Below, piece by piece: positions 1 through 6,360 of a stretch of DNA of 34,406 nt (its first letter is position 1; the number at the start of each line of letters is the position of its first letter). The notes under the pieces were generated by a model. It saw only the letters and a program-made list of their open reading frames with translations, had not been told where the DNA came from and made no database searches. The position numbers and the translations under genes are program-made. This DNA comes from a virus: positions 1 to 34,406 of IMG/VR virus record IMGVR_UViG_3300047356_000150; one strand, given 5' to 3'.

Positions 1-543
1 TTGTGAGAGGGACATATAGGATAGCTGTTCTTTGGTGCAGATGTAGAGAATGTTGCCCATTGGGTCACGCTCTACGCAGAAACGATCTAGGTGGAACACC
101 CGCATACCACCCTCTTCAGGAAGGTAGATAAGTGCATTACCAGAAATGATAAGGTGCTTGAGGGCTTCATGGAGAGCAGTGCGATAGGTCTCGCGGCTAA
201 TCTCATCCATGACGGACTCTTCGACTTGCTGGAGGGACTTCTCGATCTCAGAGATTAACTCTGCTGGAGCTCCTTCTTGCTCTAGTCCGTGGTTGTCTAC
301 GTTGAGACGAAAGAAAGGGGCATTGGGTGGTAGGAGTGCTAGTAGTAGTTTAGAAGCGAGGTTGTTCACTCCGCGAGCCCCAATGCCTTGAAAGGGTGTC
401 TCTAGGCGGCTATGTGCGCCGAAGCCTTCCTCAGTCATAATGTAGGGAAGGGTGAGTTTGGAACACTGGCGAGCACGATCTACGTATTGGTATCGCTTAC
501 CTTCCAGTTTGGAGTAGAGTGCTTGAGCTGTTTCAGTATTCAT
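1..543 (-). CDS. Head-tail connector (portal) protein, T7 gp8-like, 5' part only
   Basis: Portal subunit that forms the dodecameric DNA gate of the head and docks the tail. The ATG is at 543 on the minus strand, and 181 codons run open to the window edge, so about two thirds of the protein is missing. The visible N-terminus follows T7 gp8 closely: the stretch TPFQGIGARGVNNLASKL matches the T7 TPWQAVGARGLNNLASKL segment. Downstream, ALKHLIISGNALIYLPE, HLDRFCVERDPMGNIL and a following T-K-E-Q pattern also match T7. The gene follows a 117-bp leader containing a long imperfect hairpin (565-649). There is no SD; the start follows AAAGACAATAT. Scaffold and capsid genes are expected next and lie outside the window. 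Confidence 0.96.
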   Translation of the reverse strand, partial: MNTETAQALYSKLEGKRYQYVDRARQCSKLTLPYIMTEEGFGAHSRLETPFQGIGARGVNNLASKLLLALLPPNAPFFRLNVDNHGLEQEGAPAELISEIEKSLQQVEESVMDEISRETYRTALHEALKHLIISGNALIYLPEEGGMRVFHLDRFCVERDPMGNILYICTKEQLSYMSLSQ

Positions 544-564
544 ATATTGTCTTTATAAAATAGA

Positions 565-649
565 CCCTTGCTCGAACGGTGGGCTTCCTTCTGTTGGGCG
601 CAAATCTAACCGATTGGGGTTAAGGAGCTCTCTACAGAACGAGCAAGGG
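565..649 (-). promoter_or_regulatory. Structured leader or RNA element upstream of portal
   Basis: On the minus strand the element opens with CCCTTGCTCG (640-649) and closes with the exact complement CGAGCAAGGG (565-574), a perfect 10-bp stem. Directly inside it, TTCTGT (634-639) can pair with an ACAGAA placed before GGAAGCCCACC, and a small TAACC/GGTTA hairpin sits in the centre. The result is a nested, tRNA-sized fold with no coding potential, in the leader of the portal gene. It could be an RNA processing site, a translational control element, a readthrough terminator, or a small RNA. It is not a recognisable tRNA: the T-arm and D-arm geometry do not fit. Confidence 0.5.
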
Positions 650-660
650 GTAAAGGGTAG

Positions 661-897
661 TTAAATGTTATCTTCGATAGTGTCGGGGATTAGGTAGCTG
701 TCAACAACAGAGAGTTCTTCTAGGTCATCCAAGTCGTACTCGGAGACATCCAATGCCCACTTGCCGTCAGCAGTAGGTACTGGCTTAGTCAACCAGCGTG
801 TCCCCTTGCCTTCCGTCCAGTAGGCGAAGTTGTTGTACTTGCCTTCTTCGTCAGCACGTTCGATAGCGTCCTGTTCAGTTTCGTATATTAGGTACAT
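661..897 (-). CDS. Hypothetical acidic protein upstream of portal
   Basis: A 78-residue acidic protein (MYLIYETEQDAIERADEEG at the start, DLDDLEELSVVD near the end) with no transmembrane segment. It starts at 897 in a TAATG overlap with the stop of the adhesin-like gene, which suggests coupled translation. I do not recognise a domain. Similar short proteins with a YxTEQxAxxRADEEG start occur near structural genes of aquatic T7-like phages as far as I recall, but this cannot be checked here. Placed between an adhesin-like gene and the portal, it could be a virion or assembly factor; this is inference only. Confidence 0.8.
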   Translation of the reverse strand: MYLIYETEQDAIERADEEGKYNNFAYWTEGKGTRWLTKPVPTADGKWALDVSEYDLDDLEELSVVDSYLIPDTIEDNI

Positions 898-1931
898 TAG
901 TAAATGTCGTATTGATTGTTAATGTTAGTCTCGATGGCTGCACGGTTGGCTGATTGGTCGGAGTTGTAGATGATTAGCTCAGATGCTTTTCCTTGATAAT
1001 CGTTGTAGTTTACGGCACTTCTGGTAAAAATGCGATTTAGACCAAAGGGATTTGAGTTTGCATTTGAAGTCGTATCTGAAGCTACCGAGTTTGCGTATCC
1101 CGTCACGGTTCCAGAAGACCTTGTAAAATTAAATAGAGCAGTGTCTCCTGACGTTAAAGCTGAATTCCAATCCATATTTCCTGGGTCTGCTAGATTTGCC
1201 GCAAACTCCCAATAGGAAGCACCAAATCTAACCATATACAAGTTAGTGTTCCAACCCGTAATAGCTTGAAGTGAGGGAGGAACTGAACCTACAAAAAAGA
1301 TGCTTACGTCTTCTAGGCCCGTTATAGGGGATAAGCCAAAAGATTTTCCAGTTGCTCCTTGAATCGCTGGATTTCCTTCGTCGTTAGTCACAAGAACACC
1401 AGCATCAACAATCTTAGGCTGACTTCCAGACACCTGCTGAAAAGCATCATTGCCGTTTCCTGACTGGTCATACCAAATTGGCACACAGCCATCGTTTCCA
1501 GCACCTACCCAAGCAACCAGCGTCCCATCGGACACCTCTTTAGCCTTAAAGTCAGCCTCAGCGTTGTCACTGTCCCGCCTTACACGAACTACTGTAGTGT
1601 TCCCAGATCCCGCTAGATCACGAAGGGAGTAAGCAGCGGAAGCACCTGTAAACTCCTGAAGGAAGCTCTCAAGGTTAACCTCCTCAGAACGATCAATGGT
1701 GATCTCTGTGCCATCCACTGTGAGAGTGCGAACACCTTCCCTAGTGGTATCAATGGTAATAGTCTGTCCGTCTGCTATAATAGTGCGGATAAGGTCTGGA
1801 GCTGTGCGATCAATTGTGACCGTCTCTCCATCTACCGACATATTCCGAACCCCCAAGACATCCTCGGTCTTTAGAATATAAGTTTCACTGCCTCCATCTG
1901 CGTGGTTAATCGTGAGGGTTCGGTCTGCCAT
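897..1931 (-). CDS. Putative tail adhesin with lectin-like (ConA/arabinofuranosidase-type) C-terminal domain
   Basis: A 344-residue protein in two parts. Residues about 1-80 form short beta-rich repeats built on the pattern vRtltvDGxxiTID (VRNMSVDGETVTIDR, then IRTIIADGQTITID, then VRTLTVDGTEITIDR). From about residue 95 it carries the AYSLRDL...VVRVRRDSDNAEADF...WYDQSGNGNDA signature seen in concanavalin-like domains related to alpha-L-arabinofuranosidase B catalytic regions, common in phage tail proteins. This suggests binding, possibly cleavage, of a glycan on the host surface. It lies between the gp7.3-like gene and the portal, where T7 has no adhesin. The leader is AT-rich (AATACAAAT) without SD. 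Tail fibre accessory or head decoration are both possible. Confidence 0.75.
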   Translation of the reverse strand: MADRTLTINHADGGSETYILKTEDVLGVRNMSVDGETVTIDRTAPDLIRTIIADGQTITIDTTREGVRTLTVDGTEITIDRSEEVNLESFLQEFTGASAAYSLRDLAGSGNTTVVRVRRDSDNAEADFKAKEVSDGTLVAWVGAGNDGCVPIWYDQSGNGNDAFQQVSGSQPKIVDAGVLVTNDEGNPAIQGATGKSFGLSPITGLEDVSIFFVGSVPPSLQAITGWNTNLYMVRFGASYWEFAANLADPGNMDWNSALTSGDTALFNFTRSSGTVTGYANSVASDTTSNANSNPFGLNRIFTRSAVNYNDYQGKASELIIYNSDQSANRAAIETNINNQYDIY

Positions 1932-1947
1932 ATTTGTATTATTTAAA

Positions 1948-2151
1948 TTAGTAATTTATATTTGCACCACTACCAGATGAACCAGTGTTCACTGTAGAGC
2001 GACGAACGGTAAGAGCAGAAGTACCGCTCTTCTTGGAACTTTGTCGTTTCTTGAGCGCCTTGTTTTCGACCTTCTTAGCCACCTTAGTAGGAGGTGGAGG
2101 AGGTGCTGGTGGAGGTACTGGATCTGGGATCTTGGGAGCTGATGTACACAT
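1948..2151 (-). CDS. gp7.3-like tail assembly / host-range protein
   Basis: A 67-residue basic protein with a proline-rich N-terminus (PVPPPAPPPPPT at residues about 11-22), a lysine-rich middle, and a Ser/Gly-rich C-terminus ending GSGANINY. T7 gp7.3 also has a lysine-rich body followed by KKSLSVARSSGGGINI; here the equivalent is SGTSALTVRRS...GANINY. Gene position also fits, because T7 gene 7.3 lies just ahead of portal gene 8. In T7 the protein is needed for virion or tail assembly and affects adsorption. Assignment rests on the tail motif, size and synteny, not on strong overall identity. The second residue is Cys, but there is no hydrophobic signal peptide, so a lipoprotein is unlikely. 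Confidence 0.7.
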   Translation of the reverse strand: MCTSAPKIPDPVPPPAPPPPPTKVAKKVENKALKKRQSSKKSGTSALTVRRSTVNTGSSGSGANINY

Positions 2152-2155
2152 AATA

Positions 2156-2359
2156 TTACTTTGGGTTGATTATATTTTCAGTTTGAAGTTGGTAGTGGTG
2201 CTTAATGAAGTTTACCACGGAGCGTTGTCCATAGTGAAAGTTAAGCTGAGGAACACTGTCAGTTGCAGGGAAATCCTGTGCTGGAAAGGAACTCTCTAGG
2301 GCATCTAGGAGCGCCTTGTTAATAGGTGGCATTTCTGCTTGATTGTCTATTTCCATCAT
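2156..2359 (-). CDS. Small conserved-type phage protein (QRSVV motif), unknown function
   Basis: A protein of about 67 residues beginning MMEIDNQAEMPPINKALLD and containing HYGQRSVVNFIKHHY before a short polar tail. The reading frame stays open upstream to 2644, but that extension lies over the diphosphohydrolase gene in another frame and reads like a shadow, so I start it at the ATG pair at 2354-2359 after a 40-bp gap. The pattern of a short acidic N-terminus followed by GQRSVVxF is one I associate with small proteins in the middle region of aquatic T7-like phages; its function is not known. It lies between nucleotide metabolism and structural genes. Confidence 0.7.
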   Translation of the reverse strand: MMEIDNQAEMPPINKALLDALESSFPAQDFPATDSVPQLNFHYGQRSVVNFIKHHYQLQTENIINPK

Positions 2360-2399
2360 TACGGGAGTAAGTATAATTATAGGGCGCGAGACAAGACCG

Positions 2400-2825
2400 C
2401 TATAGGTCGTTAAGTTCGTCTGGAAGCTTACCATCCTCGACCCATTTCTTAGTCTGAGTAAGGCACATAGCGTTCCAGATAATAGCTCCTGCGTGGTCTT
2501 CCGTTTCATCGCCTTCCATAAGCTGCCAAAGGTGACGATACAGGGAGTCCACGTAGCGACTAAGAGGGATACCTTGCTTCCAGTTATCGCGTCCGTACTT
2601 GGTGGCTCCGTCTTCAAACCGCCGAGCAACAGCCCGAAGAGCATCTACAGGTATCAATGAGGGATTTCCCTTTCCTTCGGAGGCATCTCGGACAGCACCA
2701 GTGGTGAACTCGGAGCGAGCCCCAGAGTCGGGGAGAACAGTTTTAATTACTTCAGTCATGTTTTCGTTGTGTTTGATGTTGGCTTGTTCGATGTCGTGTA
2801 CTAATTTGTCAATTGAATTAAGCAT
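2400..2825 (-). CDS. dATP/dGTP diphosphohydrolase-type protein (DUF5664-like)
   Basis: A 141-residue soluble protein. The core reads PVDALRAVARRFEDGATKYGRDNWKQG, then SRYVDSLYRHLWQLMEGDETEDHAGAIIWNAMCL. This is the pattern of the phage DUF5664 family, annotated as dATP/dGTP diphosphohydrolase and related to all-alpha NTP pyrophosphatases with metal-binding E/D and H residues (EDGATKYG, ExxEDHAGA). The likely role is to adjust or clean the dNTP pool during replication. The start overlaps the exonuclease stop by 8 nt (ATGCTTAA), so the two are probably translationally coupled. Family assignment is fairly firm; the exact substrate is inferred from the family. Confidence 0.85.
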   Translation of the reverse strand: MLNSIDKLVHDIEQANIKHNENMTEVIKTVLPDSGARSEFTTGAVRDASEGKGNPSLIPVDALRAVARRFEDGATKYGRDNWKQGIPLSRYVDSLYRHLWQLMEGDETEDHAGAIIWNAMCLTQTKKWVEDGKLPDELNDL

Positions 2826-3567
2826 TTGTAGGTTTCCACAGGGTTACTTCGTTGGTGTCAAAGTCGTAGTCCCCGTGCTGAAGAATACGAGCTAGGCGAG
2901 CGGTCATTAGTGCGTCATCCTCGGTGAACCCTTTGGCTTCGTAGGCATCCACAATAGTCTGCCAAGTGGCTCCATTCTTCTCTAGGAGTTTCTTAGCTGT
3001 CATAGGGCCACAACCTTTGAGACCACCAAAGCCATCCGTAGTGTCTCCCATGAGGGATTGTACTAGGTGGAAGTGATCTGCCTCTTCCTTGGTGATGATA
3101 CGCAAGGTGTCCTTTAGGTGATTGTACCAGTGGATCGGGAGTGTTCCGAAGTCCTTGTCTCCAGAGACAGCAACACGGTTCTCAGGGTCTTCTGTAGCCC
3201 AGATACCGATAGCGTCATCAGCCTCAATGTTTGGATACATAACAGAGTCATACTCCTCCATCATCCAGTCACGGAGCTCACCGATGCCTAGAGGCTTACG
3301 CTTGTCTTTTCTGTTAGCTTTGTAGGCTGGCCACATATCGTGGCGGAACGTACGGCTAGGAGAGAAGAAGACCTTAATCTTCTTACTCTTGAGTGCTTTA
3401 CTGATGGTATCAATGTTGCGGTCTGCCTCAGCTTTAGCTTCCACCATGTTGGTTTGAAGTGTCCACGTGTTGTCATCCCAGCGCATCTCTTGCTCAGCCG
3501 CACAAGCAGCCTTGTAGAGTAGCATATCACCGTCAATTAGAAGGAGTTTGTTTTTTGTTTCTTTCAT
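2818..3567 (-). CDS. 5'-3' exonuclease, T7 gp6-like (FEN family)
   Basis: A 249-residue exonuclease of the flap/5'-nuclease family, which in T7 removes RNA primers, degrades host DNA and acts in recombination. Visible motifs are LLLIDGDMLLYKAA at residues 8-21, the acidic cluster NIEADDAIGIWA near 115, VAVSGDKDFGTLP near 133, and the helix-3-turn-helix segment GDTTDGFGGLKGCGPMTAKK near 172-192. Length is somewhat below T7 gp6 (300). The leader is CA-rich (AACACCAACACTAATACACAC, then ATG) with no SD. It lies downstream of the HNH gene and overlaps the diphosphohydrolase start by 8 nt. Confidence 0.95.
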   Translation of the reverse strand: MKETKNKLLLIDGDMLLYKAACAAEQEMRWDDNTWTLQTNMVEAKAEADRNIDTISKALKSKKIKVFFSPSRTFRHDMWPAYKANRKDKRKPLGIGELRDWMMEEYDSVMYPNIEADDAIGIWATEDPENRVAVSGDKDFGTLPIHWYNHLKDTLRIITKEEADHFHLVQSLMGDTTDGFGGLKGCGPMTAKKLLEKNGATWQTIVDAYEAKGFTEDDALMTARLARILQHGDYDFDTNEVTLWKPTNA

Positions 3568-3574
3568 GTGTGTA

Positions 3575-4012
3575 TTAGTGTTGGTGTTGTTTTATATAGG
3601 AAGCAGCCGTTGTTAAATTTTTAACTGAGTCCTGAAAAAGACCGAGAGCTTGATTACATTTGTGACATAATAAACCACGAACTTTGCCCGTAGTGTGGCA
3701 GTGGTCAACGACTAAACGCATTTTATGATTGGTAGTCATAACCCAGCCCTCTTTGCCGCAAATCTTACAGCTAGAGTCCTGTTCCTTGAGCATGTCCTTA
3801 TAATCATTAACGGTAATACCGTAGGTACGTTGAAGATAAGCGCTCGTGTAACCAGAATCTTTACATTTATCGGAGCAATAAAGCTCGGAAGGAGCCTTAG
3901 GTATGAAGGTATTACTACAGCCCTTACATTCTTTAGGTTTGAAGTAGCCCTGAGGATATTTAGAAGCATGAGCAGTTTGCTCTTTCTTTGTTGGGTTGCA
4001 AGGAACGTACAT
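3575..4012 (-). CDS. Endonuclease VII-like HNH nuclease
   Basis: A 145-residue protein of the recombination endonuclease VII type. Residues about 28-52 carry a first Cys pair set (CKGCSNTF...YCSDKC), CKICGK follows near 85-90, and the catalytic segment LVVDHCHTTGKVRGLLCHKC lies near 100-120: a beta-beta-alpha-metal fold with the DHCH motif. T4 endonuclease VII resolves branched DNA, but copies of this family scattered in T7-like phages are often free-standing homing endonucleases. It sits between DNA polymerase and exonuclease, a usual insertion position, with 3-nt and 7-nt gaps to its neighbours. Either a resolvase working with gp3 and gp6, or a homing element, is possible. Confidence 0.9.
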   Translation of the reverse strand: MYVPCNPTKKEQTAHASKYPQGYFKPKECKGCSNTFIPKAPSELYCSDKCKDSGYTSAYLQRTYGITVNDYKDMLKEQDSSCKICGKEGWVMTTNHKMRLVVDHCHTTGKVRGLLCHKCNQALGLFQDSVKNLTTAASYIKQHQH

Positions 4013-4015
4013 AAA

Positions 4016-5812
4016 TCAGTGGGTATCGTTCCAATTTTTACCGACAGAATACTCACCGTCGATTGGACAGTTGAAGTTGAGAACCTGACCCGCTTTGCTT
4101 AGAGCGTTACAGAAAGTACGGCCTAACTCATCTGCGTGTTCTGGATTGCAGCTAAACTGAATTTCATCGTGGATGTTCCCGTGGATCTCGTGAGGAAGCT
4201 TAGCCATCTTTACAAATTCCACTAGAGCTTGCTTCATCACAACGGCACCCGCTGATTGAAGTAACAAGTTCAAAGCTGAATGAGGACTACGACAAGGCAA
4301 AGGGCGTCCGTCGATACCTCGTAGCATGCCCTTCATTTCCAAAGCATTTGATACTGCTTCTGTAAGGCGACGATAGGCGGGAACCTTTTTAACGAATGAA
4401 GCTTTAAGACGTTTACCTTCCTTAGCTCCGCCGTTTGATATGGAACCTAGGCGAGCATCCCCTCCGCCGTAAATGAGGCAATATATCGCCGTTTTTGCTT
4501 GGTCGCGCGTCTCCAAACCCATTGCTATGCGATTTGCTGTGTGGATATCTCCAGTGAGAATCTCCTTGGTGTAAGTACCGTCGTCCCAGTTGTGGAGGTA
4601 GTGAGCTAGGCAGCGCAACTCTAAGCCACTAGCATCAGCACCTACAAGCACCTTGCCCTCTGGAGCAGTGAAGCAAGAGCGACACTCGCCACCATAAGGC
4701 GCACGAGTAGACGGCACTTGAGCCACATTAGGATTCCTGTGAGTGCATCGACCAGAGACAGCTCCGTTGGTATTCACAGAGCCGTGGATACGTCCGTTGC
4801 GCTCTAGCTTGAGCCACGCTTGCTTACCTTCAGCCACCTGACCGAGACGCTTGGTAACGAGGAGGTACTCAAGGAGTTTCTCGGATTGGGGTGTACCGAT
4901 GTCCTTGAGTACCGCCTCGTTGATTGCTGGTCGTTTGCCCTCGTAGGAGCTAGGCTTCCAGCCATTAGCCATTAGTCGTTCAGCTATCTGATCGCGACTG
5001 TTGGGGTTGAACGGGATTGTCTTAACAACAGACTCACCCTTGGTTATCTCCTTAGCTTTAAAGCCCTTCTCGACCAATGCTTTCTTGGTGCGGGACTTTG
5101 TACCGTCAGGAGCGAGCCACCAATTACTCTTGGTGACTTCTTCAGTAGGCGCGAATAACTCACGCAATTCTACGTCAAGAGCAGCACGGCGACCCATAAG
5201 GGTAGCTGTAAGTTCTTCTGCTGCTTTAACGTCAAAAGGAAATCCGTTCATCTCTTGGATGCGGATAGCTTTAGCAAAGGCGTGCTCTAGGTCACACGCT
5301 TGTTGGAGGCCACCTAATCCCTTCTTGAGAAAGAACTCATAGAGAGACTTAGTGACCTCCACATCTTGAACACAATAGTCTTCCATCTCTTGAGACCAAG
5401 TAGACCAATCTTCGGTTTCCCCGTGGTCGCTCTTGTTGTTACCAATGCGATAACCCCAAGCCTTTAAGCTGTGGGAACCAATGAGTTGTTTTGGGAAGTC
5501 GTTACGTTTGAAGTCATCGCTACGAACGTCAGGATACATAAGACGAGCAATCACTGCTGAGTCTAACACACCAGCGTGACGGTAGCCGTAGAGCTTCCAA
5601 AGAGCGATAGCGTCAAAGCCTATACTGTTGTGTCCCACGATGTGGTCAGCAGCAGATAGACGAGCCAGTCCTTCTTGGATGGTGTTAGAACGATAAGCCC
5701 AAGTACCATGCTGGTCTATTACTACAAGGCAGTGCAGATCTTTAAGGTCAGATAGAGTTGACCAGTCTGTAATGCCGTTGGTTTCAATGTCGAAGTAAGC
5801 TATTGTTTTCAT
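4016..5812 (-). CDS. DNA polymerase, family A, T7 gp5-like
   Basis: A 598-residue replicative polymerase with proofreading exonuclease, normally paired with host thioredoxin and the gp4 helicase. Exonuclease motifs are AYFDIETNGI (residues 5-14), HNSIGFDAIALW near 60, and YCVQDVEVT near 146. Polymerase motif A is VLVGADASGLELRCLAHY near 390, motif B is RDQAKTAIYCLIYGGGD near 433, and motif C is NIHDEIQFSC near 548, with all catalytic Asp, Lys and His residues present. It is shorter than T7 gp5 (704); I did not identify a long thioredoxin-binding loop. Leader GATACACACATG has no SD. The gene is intact, with no intein or intron seen. Confidence 0.97.
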   Translation of the reverse strand: MKTIAYFDIETNGITDWSTLSDLKDLHCLVVIDQHGTWAYRSNTIQEGLARLSAADHIVGHNSIGFDAIALWKLYGYRHAGVLDSAVIARLMYPDVRSDDFKRNDFPKQLIGSHSLKAWGYRIGNNKSDHGETEDWSTWSQEMEDYCVQDVEVTKSLYEFFLKKGLGGLQQACDLEHAFAKAIRIQEMNGFPFDVKAAEELTATLMGRRAALDVELRELFAPTEEVTKSNWWLAPDGTKSRTKKALVEKGFKAKEITKGESVVKTIPFNPNSRDQIAERLMANGWKPSSYEGKRPAINEAVLKDIGTPQSEKLLEYLLVTKRLGQVAEGKQAWLKLERNGRIHGSVNTNGAVSGRCTHRNPNVAQVPSTRAPYGGECRSCFTAPEGKVLVGADASGLELRCLAHYLHNWDDGTYTKEILTGDIHTANRIAMGLETRDQAKTAIYCLIYGGGDARLGSISNGGAKEGKRLKASFVKKVPAYRRLTEAVSNALEMKGMLRGIDGRPLPCRSPHSALNLLLQSAGAVVMKQALVEFVKMAKLPHEIHGNIHDEIQFSCNPEHADELGRTFCNALSKAGQVLNFNCPIDGEYSVGKNWNDTH

Positions 5813-5832
5813 GTGTGTATCTAAATCAATGG

Positions 5833-6339
5833 TTAGTGTTCGGTACTGTCAACGTCTTTAGTCCATAGTTGATGATACAACTTGAGAACATCTGACATCT
5901 TCACGATTGATAAGAGGTCTTTGCGGCCTCTGCGTTGGTATCCCTTGTAGAGAGCGTCACGTCCTACCGACACTCGATCTCCAAGATCACACAGCTTCTC
6001 ACCCATAAGGGCTAGGTCAGCACGCTTAACTAAAACGAAGTCGAGGAGACGCTCAAAGGCAATCCAGTCGGCTTTTCCATAGACCCATCCAATCTTACCT
6101 TGGACGTTCTTGAACTCCAGCCATACAAGGTCGTCTTGTACGTCGGCATCCTTACGGGCAACACGCTTACGAGCCTTCACGTCAATCTTACCGAAGTCAG
6201 TGACGTAATCCACATGAGAGAACTGCTCCTTTAGGTCAGCCGCTCGTGCTTCAATAGCTTTTTCGTTTAACAGTTTAGCGAACATGGCTTCTACGCCTTG
6301 ACCTCGCTTCCATGATTGGTCTTGTATCCATCTGCTCAT
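5833..6339 (-). CDS. Unknown protein with PD-(D/E)xK nuclease-like core
   Basis: A 168-residue basic protein between primase-helicase and DNA polymerase. Its middle reads HVDYVTDFGKIDVKARKRV (about 42-60), then LVWLEFKNVQGKIGWVYGKADW (about 71-92). The spacing D...xIDVKx...ExK is that of the PD-(D/E)xK nuclease fold, and a following GKADWIAFE fits an endonuclease with a sliding or substrate-binding helix. No close named family comes to mind, so nuclease activity is inference. Unlike most genes here, it has a plausible SD: AAGGAG ends four bases before the ATG at 6339. Its place within the replisome genes suggests a DNA-handling role. Confidence 0.75.
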   Translation of the reverse strand: MSRWIQDQSWKRGQGVEAMFAKLLNEKAIEARAADLKEQFSHVDYVTDFGKIDVKARKRVARKDADVQDDLVWLEFKNVQGKIGWVYGKADWIAFERLLDFVLVKRADLALMGEKLCDLGDRVSVGRDALYKGYQRRGRKDLLSIVKMSDVLKLYHQLWTKDVDSTEH

Positions 6340-6360
6340 ATACTCCTTTGGTTGGTGTGA

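Noticed and set aside
544-660. tRNA gene in the portal leader
   Set aside because: The segment is tRNA-sized and ends with GTTCGAGCAAGGG, but the T loop would lie within the acceptor stem and no D-arm or anticodon arm forms; a 10-bp outer stem is not a tRNA acceptor.
1985-2299. Plus-strand 104-residue frame
   Set aside because: Glycine run is the reverse of the proline-rich segment in the gp7.3-like gene; antisense shadow.
2360-2644. Longer version of the 67-residue QRSVV protein gene
   Set aside because: The upstream half lies over the diphosphohydrolase gene in another frame and has no gene-like composition; a start pair at 2354-2359 follows the gap.
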